Assembly: GCA_029194465.1 (NCBI GenBank)
Contig: JARFXS010000033.1
Span: forward strand, 1-34,070
Origin: Candidatus Nitrosocosmicus sp.
Lineage (GTDB): Archaea > Thermoproteota > Nitrososphaeria > Nitrososphaerales > Nitrososphaeraceae
Direction of reading: 5' to 3'
DNA length: 34,070 nucleotides
Shown: piece by piece, positions 17,771-26,940 of the stretch
Position numbering within the stretch: the first letter of the stretch is position 1
Layout: each line of letters starts with the position of its first letter
Program-made: the position numbers and the translations under genes
Notes under the pieces: model-generated
What the model was told of the DNA's origin: nothing
Seen by the model: the letters and a program-made list of their open reading frames with translations, nothing else
The model's database searches: none

Positions 17771-18714
17771 TTATTTTGAAAAAATCGATGGAATATTTGA
17801 CGGAAAGGGTCCAACTCCCATGGATGGAACAACCATAACTGTAACAAATTCATTTGGGGCCGATGAAAATGAAGATGCTAATCCCTCTGGTGTTTGTATA
17901 GATATTTTTTGAGAATTATCCAAGCTGCTTAATGTTGCACTCGCCACTCCTGTTTGCAAGTTCTTCATTAAATCCAATGAATTTAGTGCAAGATTAAGAG
18001 TATCAGGGGTTAACTTGGTCTTTTCAAGTAAAGATTCCACGGAATCTGAACCACTTGATAATGTTGATGCCATCTTTGAAGATTCAGCAGCAAATATAAC
18101 AAATTTAGTAAGATTTTCAACAGGAAGTTTGGTTACAATTACAGTTACAGGTAATGAACTTGTTCCTGTATCATTTTGAGTAGGTTGATAATCTATTGTG
18201 GCAGTCACATTATTTTCTCCTACGGTTATCTCGTTGATTGTAATCCCATTAACCATACTCATTCCTACGGTATTGGTTAGAGAATATATGTTCTCTAATT
18301 TTTTTATTGCTGCCTGATCTATTAGCCCAGTCGAGCTATCATTGGTCTGACTAGTTTTATCCTTTAGAGCATTATTGGCTTGATCAATTATATTCAAAGG
18401 AGAGTTTTTGAGAGCATTATTGGCTTGATCAATTATATTCAAAGGAGAGTTTTTGAGAGCATTATTGGCTTGATCAATTATATTCAAAGGAGAGTTTTTG
18501 AGAGCATTATTGGCTTGATCAATTATATTCATAGAACCGTTACTGACCTGATTAGTTTGATTTTTTGAATGCATCTGTTAAACCGGAATCCCGCACCTTC
18601 TTTACCTAAAGAAGGAAGTAATTGTGCAGAAACCTGAGTAGTGAAAGAAATAGACGTAATGCCAAATGATAGTATTGATAAAGTGAAAAACAGGATAAAT
18701 AATTTCTTATTCAT
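17771..18714 (-). pseudogene. Secreted repeat protein split by a frameshift
   Basis: The first part, from ATG 18714, encodes a clear signal peptide (MNKKLFILFFTLSILSFGIT, with VSAQ as likely cleavage site) and runs out of frame by 18529. The second part, readable from an ATG at 18571 as 267 residues to 17771, lacks any export signal. It has four copies of a 15-residue repeat (NIIDQANNALKNSPL) and a long Ser/Thr-rich beta-like domain ending FPSNIPSIFSK. Adding one A to the A6 tract at 18561-18566 (T6 on the plus strand) joins the two parts into one secreted protein of about 315 residues. It is either a real frameshift, a phase-variable switch or a sequencing indel. Function unknown; surface role inferred. 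Confidence 0.65.
18366..18531. repeat. 45-bp tandem repeats, 3.7 copies
   Basis: The unit beginning AGAGCATTATTGGCTTGATC starts at 18366, 18411, 18456 and 18501, the last copy being partial. The three full copies appear identical. Length is a multiple of three, so the protein repeat NIIDQANNALKNSPL is added or lost in frame. Confidence 0.9.
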
Positions 18715-19202
18715 TAACCATTTTACAAGTTATTTATTAACGTGTATAAAGTAAAATTCATAAAATTAACCATTTGTAATTTGGGTTGAGAGATACAAAT
18801 TAATTGCATTTTCTCATCGGACACCAATTCAATATACTAAGAATGTATTTTCCTAACTTCTATTTTCGTATTTTAAACTTAATTAAATTTTCATAAAATT
18901 TTCGCTAAGTTTTTCCCATGTTAAATATCTTGAATTGTCTTTTTTAAGAACATAATACCTTACCGAAATTATTTTTGAGAGAATCAAAAGTATCGTATTG
19001 AATCGTAAAATAATCAAGCAAAGACATCAATGGAAGTTTAGCTAATAGTGAATTCTGGATATTTTTACAAATATTATAGTCAACAAAAAAACATGTTAAA
19101 CATTGCATGAGTGGATGTTAGATATACTAATAACTTTCATTGACTGTTGGCAACTGCATTTTCGGTGGCAAGTATTTCACATCAGATTAGCTAAGGCGTT
19201 AA
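18715..19202. other. Intergenic, possible upstream part of a remnant
   Basis: Mostly featureless. Near 19140-19190 a short frame (LLATAFSVASISHQIS) may belong to the membrane protein remnant that follows. Confidence 0.3.
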
Positions 19203-19466
19203 AAACAAAAGGATAAGGATGTTTCCGATTCGCTTTTTGGTTGTCTTGATTATTGGCCTTTTCTATGGGCGATATATGGGGTAGGAGAGCAGATATTGTC
19301 GTTGTTATTGGCAACTCTATTGTGTATCACTAAACATTTGTATGCTTTAAAGGTGAAGTATTCAGAAAACCATTGGAGGAAGGATGAAGTTGCTGTTTGA
19401 GAACTAATTCTAGTCATTTCTTTGATACTCTGTTCTCTTGATTTTGTTAAAAGTTCGCAAAAATAA
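19203..19466 (+). pseudogene. Membrane protein remnant with internal TGA
   Basis: The frame is open for 87 codons with one internal TGA at 19398-19400, and there is no start codon near its upstream end. Before the TGA it reads DYWPFLWAIYGVGEQILS, then a hydrophobic helix and KYSENHWRKDEVAV. After it comes ELILVISLILCSLDFVKSSQK. TGA could derive from TGG (Trp). Two hydrophobic stretches indicate a membrane protein. It could be an upstream part of the broken channel gene that follows, but I see no voltage-sensor signature, so this is unproven. Confidence 0.4.
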
Positions 19467-20004
19467 GAACCATGTATGAGATCAAATATTGGAAAAGTTA
19501 AATTGGTTCCAAACTAAATATTTTTACTACTACTACAGAATGCAGCTGAGAGAGTGATTTCAAACCGGATTACACAAAGCAGGTTATCCCATCTTCATTA
19601 CAAACCCATGAAATCCGTATGAGAATTAATTCTATTATTATATCAAATTAATTGTCAATTCTGACCAATAAAAATGCCCGAGGATATCACCAAAGTAGAT
19701 TTATCAATTTGATTTGTGAAATTAGTAAAGGAATTATAAAAGATTTTACCACGCGCTTAATAGCCTACCTAAGTTGCAATGAGGGATCGGCCAATTCCAC
19801 TTCAGGTAATTATCTCACGCTAATCTGTATCTCTTACAATGAAATCTATAGATAAATTTCCTTAGATTTTGGTATCATTCTAGAATATGTTCCCACCTTA
19901 CATAAAACGTGCTCATTTAATGCGCACGATTTTGTTGATCTTGATCTTTGTTATGAGAAATTACATCTGTAGGTTATTGATTTACTGTATTACTGATTTG
20001 TTGA
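19467..20004. other. Spacer before the broken channel gene
   Basis: A 67-codon frame at 19652-19855 exists but has no recognisable features. It may be decayed sequence of the channel's N-terminal part. Confidence 0.3.
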
Positions 20005-20704
20005 TATTTGAAGGAAAACAAATTCAAATGTCTGGATACAACCGAAATGCAAGATAATTATTTCTCGCTTAAAATTCTCGTCTACTGTTTGATAAAAGGT
20101 CATCGGCACATATTTAAACATCTTCAGAAAAGTGTTCATATGACAAGTGACCGTCTTTGAAATTCTAGAAAAGTATCCTGTTATTGCACCTACCATTGTA
20201 GCATCATTGGGCTGCTTTTCGGAGGCATAGAGGTTTATCTGGTCGAGCACAATCACCCAGGCGCTAACATTAACTAACCTGAGCGATGGTTTTTGTGGCC
20301 ATAAGTTACCATCACGACTGTAAGGATATGGTGAATATTTCCCTCTTACCTTTCTAGGGCGGGTGATAGGGGTATTAGTAATGCTCTCAGGAATCGGTAC
20401 TGCTGTAATGATAGTAACTATTATTTCAGAAAGAAGGTTAAGGCATTTGGAGGCAAGACTAAAACCAAAGACTGACGGACATCTAAGATTATTTGGTGCG
20501 GATACGAAGACAGACATAAAAGTAAAAATTGATGGGATAGAAAAGTTGACTGACGATGATTTTAACAACATGATCACTATGATGAAAAGTTTTCGTCTTA
20601 CCTTACTCGAAGAGTCCAAGAACTTATATAAGTGTTCCCGATGTGATAACATTTTTTATGATAAGCCTAAATTTTGTAGTAACTGCGGTCTTGAACTTGC
20701 TTAG
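20005..20704 (+). pseudogene. Broken potassium channel with zinc-ribbon tail
   Basis: Read through lesions, this is a pore-forming potassium channel. In order it has a basic linker-like segment (IKGHRHIFKHLQKSVH), a pore-domain outer helix (IIGLLFGGIEVYLVEH), a pore helix ending VTITTV, the selectivity filter TVGYG followed by EYFP, and an inner helix (GRVIGVLVMLSGIGTAVMIV). ERRLRHLEARLK and a cytoplasmic tail with CSRC and CSNC, a zinc ribbon, complete it. Lesions are TGA at 20158, TAA at 20275, TAA at 20302 and one extra base between TV (20317-20322) and GYG (20324-20332). The last 113 codons from a GTG at 20363 are open and could be mistaken for an independent gene. Known channels have GYGD; here it is GYGE. 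The channel cannot be made as one chain unless several errors are sequencing artefacts. Confidence 0.75.
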
Positions 20705-21107
20705 AATACCTTCAAACATTTATCTCTTTGCATCCACACTTGCTCATCTTGTGTGATAGTCAATGGACCCTGTTTGGCGGGTGCCTCGGCTAAGCATCTA
20801 AATGATGTCCATAGTAACCCAAACCCAGAACAAGTTCCATTCGATTGCTCTGTTGTATGAATCTGTCATTCAATCCGTCACTTCTGATACTCTATTCTTC
20901 TAATCAGTTTATTCAACGATTTCTCGATCATCCTCACCAGATAGTATTCTAATTACTAGTATCAAAGTTACGCCCAAATCCATCAAGGAAACATTAATTT
21001 AAACCAAAAACGCAAATTGTGTTGTAATCTCAACTATGGCTAATTAGAGATATAAATTATATTAATCGAGTTCTAATAGTCATCTTTACCTAGCGGTAGT
21101 AATAACT
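20705..21107. other. Intergenic, nothing recognised
   Basis: Spacer between convergent broken genes. No feature supported. Confidence 0.4.
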
Positions 21108-21732
21108 TCATGTTCTATTTGTCTCTTCGAGAATAGTCGTTATAAATTGTTTTGTGTTTCTCTCTTTTGAAACATATTCAGACCAACCAACTCTTGATAT
21201 GTTAGGATTTCTTTTCATATTCCATTATAGTAAACAATTGCTCAGGTTTTCGTAAACTACTTCAACAGAAGCGTTTATTTGGGGATCTCGACTCTTAAAA
21301 ATAAGTATTCACTATCTGATTTTCTATTTGATTTTTTAGCTGACTAATCACCTTTTGGGTTTCACCGTTTTCTATCTCTAAGGATATTTCAGCAATTCTT
21401 AATCCAAATATTCCAAGATCTAATTCATAATTTTTACTTATTGAAGACATCCTTACGAGGTTTCGGCGTCTTCTCTGTACTGTTGATAGAGGAATTTTTA
21501 TTTTTTTTGCGATATCGGAGCTTGTTATATCTGGGTTAGAGAGTAACTCATCGATTATTTTAAGATTGATCGTGTCAAGAACGTTGGCACTAAAATTTGA
21601 GGGATATCCATCATCAATATTGCTTTGGGACAAGTAAGAGTCTTTGATTGCTAAAGTGCTATTTTCAGGACTAGTTCTGCCTGAAGAATCATTATTCACC
21701 AAATAATTCTTTTTTCTTGGTCTTTTCGGCAA
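21108..21732 (-). pseudogene. Lrp/AsnC-like regulator, frameshifted C terminus
   Basis: The open part (TTG at 21732 to 21295, 145 residues) has a basic, polar N-terminal extension, a helix-turn-helix (about residues 55-90, with KIPLSTVQRRR as recognition helix) and the start of the ligand-binding RAM-like domain. The remainder survives in other frames down to the TGA at 21108: INASVEVVYENLS, then EQLFTIMEYEKK, then RNPNISRVGWSEYVSKER and a helix ending ILEETNR. This matches the C terminus of the intact neighbour (residues corresponding to LKVDWSEMIS). At least three shifts are needed to read through. The HTH-coding DNA is nearly identical to that of the next gene. A truncated HTH-only protein might still be made. 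Confidence 0.7.
21470..21580 (-). repeat. HTH-coding segment duplicated almost exactly
   Basis: Positions 21470-21580 match 22378-22488 over 111 bases with two mismatches, including 96 consecutive identical bases (21476-21571 and 22384-22479). Flanking coding sequence is strongly diverged on both sides. The segment encodes the whole helix-turn-helix including synonymous positions. Confidence 0.9.
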
Positions 21733-21980
21733 TATTCTTTATTATTAAAAATATAATGAGATATAAGTTTAACTTTTATAGTTTTTTTGACATTATACCT
21801 CATCAAGCTTAAAAGTAATAAAAACTTATTACAGCTCAATTGACAATTTTATCCATTTAATAGGTTAAATGTGATTCGAGTAATCAGCCAAATGACAGAA
21901 CATTTCTCATTATGTATCGTGGTGATTTCCAGCGGTACGTAAATCGAAAGGTAAAAACTTGAACTCACCTAAGGATTCAC

Positions 21981-22775
21981 CTATAACCAACGATGAGTTT
22001 TTATCGTTTTCTTTTCCAGATTATCGATTTCTTCCATCAAGAGATTTGATATTAGGGAAATGGTGTTATCACCCACTATGCTTATCATCTCCGACCAATC
22101 TACTTTAAGAATAGTAGGCATTCTTTTAATATGTTCTAAAATATCATGCAATTCTTCGGATTCCTTATAGACAATTTGAAGACAAAGATTATTGGAGCTA
22201 TTTATTCTTGTAGAGGCTTTAAGTATATTTCTGTCGAATTTGTCTATCAATATTTTTCCAACCTCCTTAGCTTCCCCATTTGTCACATCGACAAATATAT
22301 CTGCATATCTAAAACCATATTGTAAAATATTCAATTGATAATTTTTTTTCAGAACGGACCTTTCTAACATTGTCCGCCTTCTTTGTACTGTTGATAGAGG
22401 AATTTTTATTTTTTTTGCGATATCGGAGCTTGTTATATCTGGGTTAGAGAGTAACTCATCGATTATTTTAAGATTGATCTTGTCAAGATTTAAGATCGCG
22501 TGGTTGCTGTTTCGAATTGCATCTAGTCCATATCCATTACCATTATCTTTTTTTAAAGCCTCCTGTTGGATAGCATTCCCTTTTTTAGTCTTCATACCAG
22601 TAGCAATCTCATTTTGTTTTTTCCTTTTATTCTCGTTTGATATTGCCTTTAAATTTTTTTCCTGACGATATTTATCCGTTGTTAAAGAACGTTCAAGATA
22701 ATAATTGTCATTTTCAATTCTGTCATTGGAATATTCAACATTTCTTTTTACTTTCTTATTTGACACATTCCTCAT
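21981..22775 (-). CDS. Lrp/AsnC-like transcription regulator (264 aa)
   Basis: Intact. Residues 1-95 are a long, highly charged, probably disordered extension rich in Lys and Asn. Residues about 97-135 form an AsnC-type helix-turn-helix (LDKINLKIIDELL, SSDIAKKIKIPLSTVQRRR). Residues about 140-245 form a RAM-like ligand-sensing domain (YADIFVDVTNGE, LCLQIVYKESEELHDILEHI, LKVDWSEMIS). Lrp family proteins form dimers or octamers and bind promoters, and small ligands (often amino acids) bind the RAM domain. The N-terminal extension is unusual, because classical family members are about 150 residues. It is one of five paralogues between 21 and 27.5 kb. Targets unknown. Confidence 0.85.
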   Translation of the reverse strand: MRNVSNKKVKRNVEYSNDRIENDNYYLERSLTTDKYRQEKNLKAISNENKRKKQNEIATGMKTKKGNAIQQEALKKDNGNGYGLDAIRNSNHAILNLDKINLKIIDELLSNPDITSSDIAKKIKIPLSTVQRRRTMLERSVLKKNYQLNILQYGFRYADIFVDVTNGEAKEVGKILIDKFDRNILKASTRINSSNNLCLQIVYKESEELHDILEHIKRMPTILKVDWSEMISIVGDNTISLISNLLMEEIDNLEKKTIKTHRWL

Positions 22776-23156
22776 TATTTCTTCAAAATAGTACTTCTTA
22801 AACCTATGTAATTATTGTATTTTGATGCGTTAATTCAAAAAATTAATTTTCTATGAATTATTTATTTACTTGTCATGTAAACTAGAAATAGTCAATGTAA
22901 AAATAATTGTTTGGTCTTCTACAGATCTTATTCTACTTGCGAATGGTATATCTATCTCATCTGTAACCCCGGTGAATTGTATATACGAAATACAACCTAA
23001 AGTTTTGATTATTAAGATTTAAAGTAATGGACAAGTTTGATAGATAAACGGATATTGACAAGAGGAAAACCCTTTTAGTGTTTTAACAATAGCAGAACTA
23101 CCCATACACGTAACATTGATTTTAAACTAAAATATTTGGCATTTAGCAACTAAGAG
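22776..23156. other. Divergent intergenic region
   Basis: Lies between the minus-strand regulator and the plus-strand receiver-domain remnant and probably contains promoters for both. No specific element is called. Confidence 0.4.
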
Positions 23157-23750
23157 ATGGAAAATTTTTCCAAAACATCCTCAAATTCTTTGCTCACTTG
23201 TCAAGGGCAAAATAAAGCAAATAATAAGACTGTCGATCCATCTTGGTCATCACCTACTATACATGGTGAGAATAAGTTAAAGGAAAATGATGTTTTTATC
23301 CAAAGAGAAAATCAATATGGTTTTACATGTTTAATGACTTGTATCCAGGTTGAGCATAGAGGATAAGTATGATGAGATAGATTATGTAAATGGAACCATC
23401 ATAATTGTGACGGATGACGCCGACATAAATACAGTTTTGAGCGGGGTTTTTGGACTTAACAGCTTTAAATGTTTTAAATGCACTACCGCCGATTAGGCAT
23501 TAATGGTCTTTAACGAACAGGTTGATAGAGTTGATTCGATATTAATAGACGGAAAAATAGCTACAAATAGAAGCACAATGTTAATAGTAAATTTAAAAAA
23601 TAAGAAACCGGCGGTTAAGATAATTGTTCTTGCAGACATGAATAGCACAAAAACTCGAGTTTTAGATTATGGCGCAGAGGAATTTGTCTAAAACCCATGA
23701 GTGCCGAGAATATGACAAACAAGGTAATAACCTTGCTAGCCAAAAGGTAG
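23157..23750 (+). pseudogene. Broken receiver-domain (response-regulator) gene
   Basis: The N-terminal 69 codons from ATG 23157 end at 23366 in one frame. A shift then gives DEIDYVNGTIIIVTDDADIN, the first strand and acidic pocket of a receiver domain. The frame is interrupted by TAG at 23491-23493 (TTAD*ALMVF). It continues with VDSILIDGKIATNRS (phosphorylatable Asp in ILID) and KIIVLADMNSTK to GAEEFV. After a one-base deletion comes KPMSAENMTNKVITLLAKR, with the conserved Lys-Pro. Thus all receiver elements are visible but three lesions break the gene. Receiver domains take phosphate from histidine kinases; no output domain is seen. Confidence 0.7.
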
Positions 23751-24064
23751 TCTAGGGAATTTGTCATTATTTTTCACATCTTAGCCTATGAACAGGTAAC
23801 TTCTACAAATACATATTTCATTATTTTAAAGGTAAAAGGGACATTATTTATTGACAAATATAAAACAGTAAGATAGGGTTTGAAATGAAATATTTCTCTC
23901 TTACTGCAATTTCTTTCATCCGATTCTAAAAAAGTTAGATTGTTAGACATATGATTGCCTTATCTTTTCAAATTAACAATTCATTTATTCCTAATTTATA
24001 ACAAAGTATATCACATATATGGTTAAAAACTACGTTGTTCTTAGATACTGTGAGGTCCAAAATC

Positions 24065-24575
24065 ATGTCAAAAGAACAATATAATAAAAGTATGGACACT
24101 AAAGATGTTGAAATTGTCCAGTTGATGGTTTTGGGGAAAACAAACAAACAGATTTCAACGGAGATTCAACTTCCTCTCTCTACAGTTCAACGGAGAGTAA
24201 GAAATTTGCAATCTAATGGTTTTGTAATATCTAATGTGCAAATAAACTATCAAAAGTTTGGATATAAAACTGGGTTACTTCATGTATATTTAGAAGATGG
24301 TAATATTAAGAAAATAATTAAGAAAATACAGGAATTGCAAGGGATTACTTCTGGAAATTCATATAGGCAATTCAGATATTTTAGGCAATGTGATATACAA
24401 ACAGAGCAGTGATTTGCTGGGCTTGATAAGTAAAATTAAGAATTTAGAGGGAGTAGAAAGAATCGTATGGTCTGAAAGAATATATCAAAGTCCATCAAAA
24501 TTAAGCAAGGAAATATCAAGTCTTATTCATGAAGAGCCAGACGAGGATAGTTCAGAATTTGTTAAACGAGCATAA
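24065..24575 (+). pseudogene. Lrp/AsnC-like regulator with 2-base deletion
   Basis: From ATG 24065 the HTH (VEIVQLMVLGKTNKQIS, LPLSTVQRRVRNL) and the first RAM strand (GYKTGLLHVYLEDG) are intact, but after GITS the frame is lost and stops at 24412. The intact paralogue at 26941 has TCTGTGGAA where this gene has TCTGGAA, so two bases are missing at about 24352-24354. Downstream in the restored frame the protein continues: IGNSDILGNVIYKQSSDLLG, then VERIVWSERIYQSPSK, and an acidic end, finishing at TAA 24575. No long N-terminal extension is present, unlike the minus-strand paralogues. Probably inactive, since half of the ligand-binding domain is lost. Confidence 0.75.
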
Positions 24576-24732
24576 GAAGATATACCCAAATTATTCAGGA
24601 ATGTTATCAGTTGCAGACTTATGTGCAGACAACATAGAGTTTGATAGATTTCGGTTAAAAATGTTGATACGCCTACACAATAAAAAAAGAAGAAGATTGA
24701 TGCTCATGGCATTGGCAAATGGTGACTATTAG
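24529..24732 (+). CDS. Possible 67-aa basic protein
   Basis: An ATG-started frame overlapping the end of the frameshifted regulator by 47 bases. The product is helical and basic, with YPNYSGMLSVADLCADNIEF and a C-terminal Arg/Lys helix (LIRLHNKKRRRLMLMALANG). It could be a small real gene or the remains of a C-terminal extension of the upstream regulator in another frame. The intact paralogue at 26941 has no such extension. Family not recognised. Confidence 0.4.
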   Translation: MKSQTRIVQNLLNEHKKIYPNYSGMLSVADLCADNIEFDRFRLKMLIRLHNKKRRRLMLMALANGDY

Positions 24733-25045
24733 TATCAATAATTATTAATTTCATGACTAATTGTGAAACAAATATCCTATTGGTGACGCTAAGATAAGTA
24801 TCCCCTATATCTATAAAAAAGGGATGATCATTCTGACGTTTATCGCATGATTAAATTATACTTTGCGGAGGGGTCTTGACACCCCCTATTTTGAATCACG
24901 ATTTGCTTTTTAACACAATAACCAAAATTCAGATATATTCTTTGATGGTTGTAGATGAGTCTCTGTCCGATCTTAATGGTTTGGTACCTGCTACAAAAAT
25001 GAGAAGATACGATTCTAAGGTTAAAGTCTGTTAATCACAGGATGA
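24733..25045. other. Spacer with hairpin and short frame
   Basis: GGGGT (24870-24874) and ACCCC (24881-24885) form a short stem followed by CTATTTT, a possible terminator for the preceding gene. A 29-codon frame from ATG 24945 (MVVDESLSDLNGLVPATKM) may be the out-of-frame beginning of the remnant that follows. Confidence 0.35.
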
Positions 25046-25708
25046 CTCATAGAAGATGTGTTGGATGGTATAGGCTATATGGATCCCAAGATTTTCGCTG
25101 TCTTGGGAAACCTAATTGACCTTGAGGATCTTGCTTAGCGCATAAATTATCGCTATTCACAAGATGAGGCTTTAGTCTACATAGGTATGTCGATATTGCT
25201 TCTAATATCGAGACCAAATATTGTTAACGAACGGATAAGTATTCAAGAAGAGAGATTTTTTAGTCAAAGGCCTTAAATCATATTGTATGATGCTGTGAGT
25301 ACATGTGACATTTTATCTCATCCAAATGTAACCGTAGTTATTGATAGGTGATAACGCCATATAGTCTTGATTGCTTATTTCAGCTCGAGATTGAGTAGAG
25401 AAATTAAGATTCTGTTTTTCTCGAATTTATTTCTAGATGGACTATGAAGTTTGAATGGTTCAAAGAAAATAGACGAAGCTGACCACTCAAATCATAATGT
25501 TACTCCCAGAGAGATAGAAGCCCTGCAATAGTTAATGAAGATAATTATGCCCCATAGCCATTTCAATTATCTACTTTATAAGAATTACCGAATCGCTGAT
25601 GAAACCTTTTATTCCCTATTGAACATCTGTAAGAGATACACCAATACCAGTCTAAAATCATTATTCAATAGGGTCAAGTATTCACTTGCCAATGCTTCAT
25701 ATCCATAA
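25046..25708 (+). pseudogene. Decayed gene of about 220 codons, family unknown
   Basis: One frame can be followed from 25046 to the TAA at 25706-25708 with about six internal stops (TAG 25136, TAA 25274, TGA-TAA at 25349, a TGA and a TAG further on). Protein-like text continues across them: GIGYMDPKIFAVLGNLIDLE, SQDEALVYIGMSILLLISRP, CDILSHPNVTVVIDR, VLIAYFSSRLSREIKILFFS, VTPREIEALQ, HFNYLLYKNYRIADETFYSL. The final part (helical, SLKSLFNRVKYSLANAS) looks like a DNA- or protein-binding helix bundle. No frameshift is needed, only nonsense changes. I cannot name the family; it sits among sensor and regulator genes. Confidence 0.5.
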
Positions 25709-25923
25709 GACTATGAGAATATTAGTAATAAAAGAATAAATTATTCCTGGGATTTAACAAGATTTTGGTAGACGGTATATTATCAGGTCTTACAAGTTAA
25801 CACCTAAATTGATTTAGTTTTTTGATATCAATTGGCATTTCCGTACTAAATATTTAGATATGGTATCATGGGATACTCTAATAATAAGTTTGAGTGTCAC
25901 AATCACATTAGTAATAATAGATT

Positions 25924-26601
25924 GTGATTAAGAAAAATTCAGAGAATAGAGAGATAAAACCTGACTTTCGAGATACGACTAATTTTGCTAATTATCCGCA
26001 GAAGAAGATTAACAAAATTTCATCCAAAAATGACATTAAAATAAGAAAAACAACTATTCTCAAGGATGACAATAGTATTGATGAAATTTGTCATAACTAT
26101 TTTGATCCAATGTTTACAAATTTTCTAACAGCGGACAGAATTGACATACTTATTATCAAAGAATTACTGCAAGAACCAAATATCCCGACCTTAGAAATTT
26201 CACTGAAAATTAATTTTCCATTATATTTGGTCCATAAAAAAAGGAAAATTATAGAGGCATCAATATTGACAAAAAAGTATTTAGTCGATCTTACAAAACT
26301 AGGCTTAGAGATTAGATTTGTAGACATCTATACAGAGATCAAAAAAGACCAGGTTAATAATTTTGCTAGAGAACTTTACCGTGGCCCTTTAGGCAAAAAC
26401 ATACTTAGCCTGAACAGAGTCAAGAATGGCTCGAACGGAATTTGTATAAAAGCAGTCTATAAAAATTCATCAGAATTATTCTTTTTCATGGATACGATAA
26501 TGTCAAATCCTGTTATTTCAAATATACATTTTTCAGAGCTGATAGAAGTATTAGAAGACAATACTTCGGCTGTTATTTTGAATTTACTTACTAAAGATTA
26601 G
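25924..26601 (+). CDS. Lrp/AsnC-like regulator, diverged recognition helix
   Basis: Intact, 225 residues, GTG start at 25924. A charged N-terminal extension of about 70 residues precedes an HTH (TADRIDILIIKELLQEPNIP, then LEISLKINFPLYLVHKKRKI). Where the paralogues have PLSTVQRRR the recognition helix here reads PLYLVHKKR, so DNA specificity should differ. The RAM-like domain follows (VDIYTEIKKDQV, GICIKAVYKNSSELFFFMDT, ISNIHFSELIEVLEDNTS). The family's WSE signature is FSE here. Architecture matches the 264-residue gene at 21981. It may act alone or in mixed oligomers with the paralogues; that is inference. Confidence 0.8.
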   Translation: MIKKNSENREIKPDFRDTTNFANYPQKKINKISSKNDIKIRKTTILKDDNSIDEICHNYFDPMFTNFLTADRIDILIIKELLQEPNIPTLEISLKINFPLYLVHKKRKIIEASILTKKYLVDLTKLGLEIRFVDIYTEIKKDQVNNFARELYRGPLGKNILSLNRVKNGSNGICIKAVYKNSSELFFFMDTIMSNPVISNIHFSELIEVLEDNTSAVILNLLTKD

Positions 26602-26940
26602 TAATTTATTAATGTTCAGATGGTTTTTTTGAATTAGACTAATGATTAACATATGAGTAATAATTTTCAAATCCTGTTAACTAACCATTTAGCGAATCTG
26701 TAATACATATTTACAGCCATTTTGAACCAATCTTGTAGTAGATAGGTAGCAAAGATCTTACCTGTCGCAATTATTTTAAGATGTTTTACTCAAACTAGAA
26801 GGTTTCATCAGTAGACACACTATCTTCGGACCACTATATCCTTATATAGAAGCTTCTTACTAATAAAAAAATCATGCATATGGTTAAAAGCAATGTATAT
26901 CATAATATGATTGAAGTGTAAAATCATACAAAAAAATAAA
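26602..26940. other. Promoter-containing spacer
   Basis: No gene seen. The last 60 bases resemble the region upstream of the paralogue at 24065 (CATATGGTTAAAA in this copy and ATATATGGTTAAAA there), so promoter sequence was probably copied together with the gene. Confidence 0.4.

Noticed and set aside
9299..18531. CRISPR-like repeats
   Set aside because: The repeats are tandem without unique spacers and lie inside coding sequence.
18380..18568. Plus-strand frame with repeated INYIQRRVFES
   Set aside because: Shadow of the 45-bp repeats of the secreted protein gene.
19652..19855. 67-codon plus-strand frame
   Set aside because: TTG start, no domain and no ribosome binding site; may be decayed channel sequence.
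19990..20652. 220-codon minus-strand open frame
   Set aside because: It is antisense to the potassium channel remnant, whose pore and zinc-ribbon motifs are clear on the plus strand. The minus translation has no recognisable feature.
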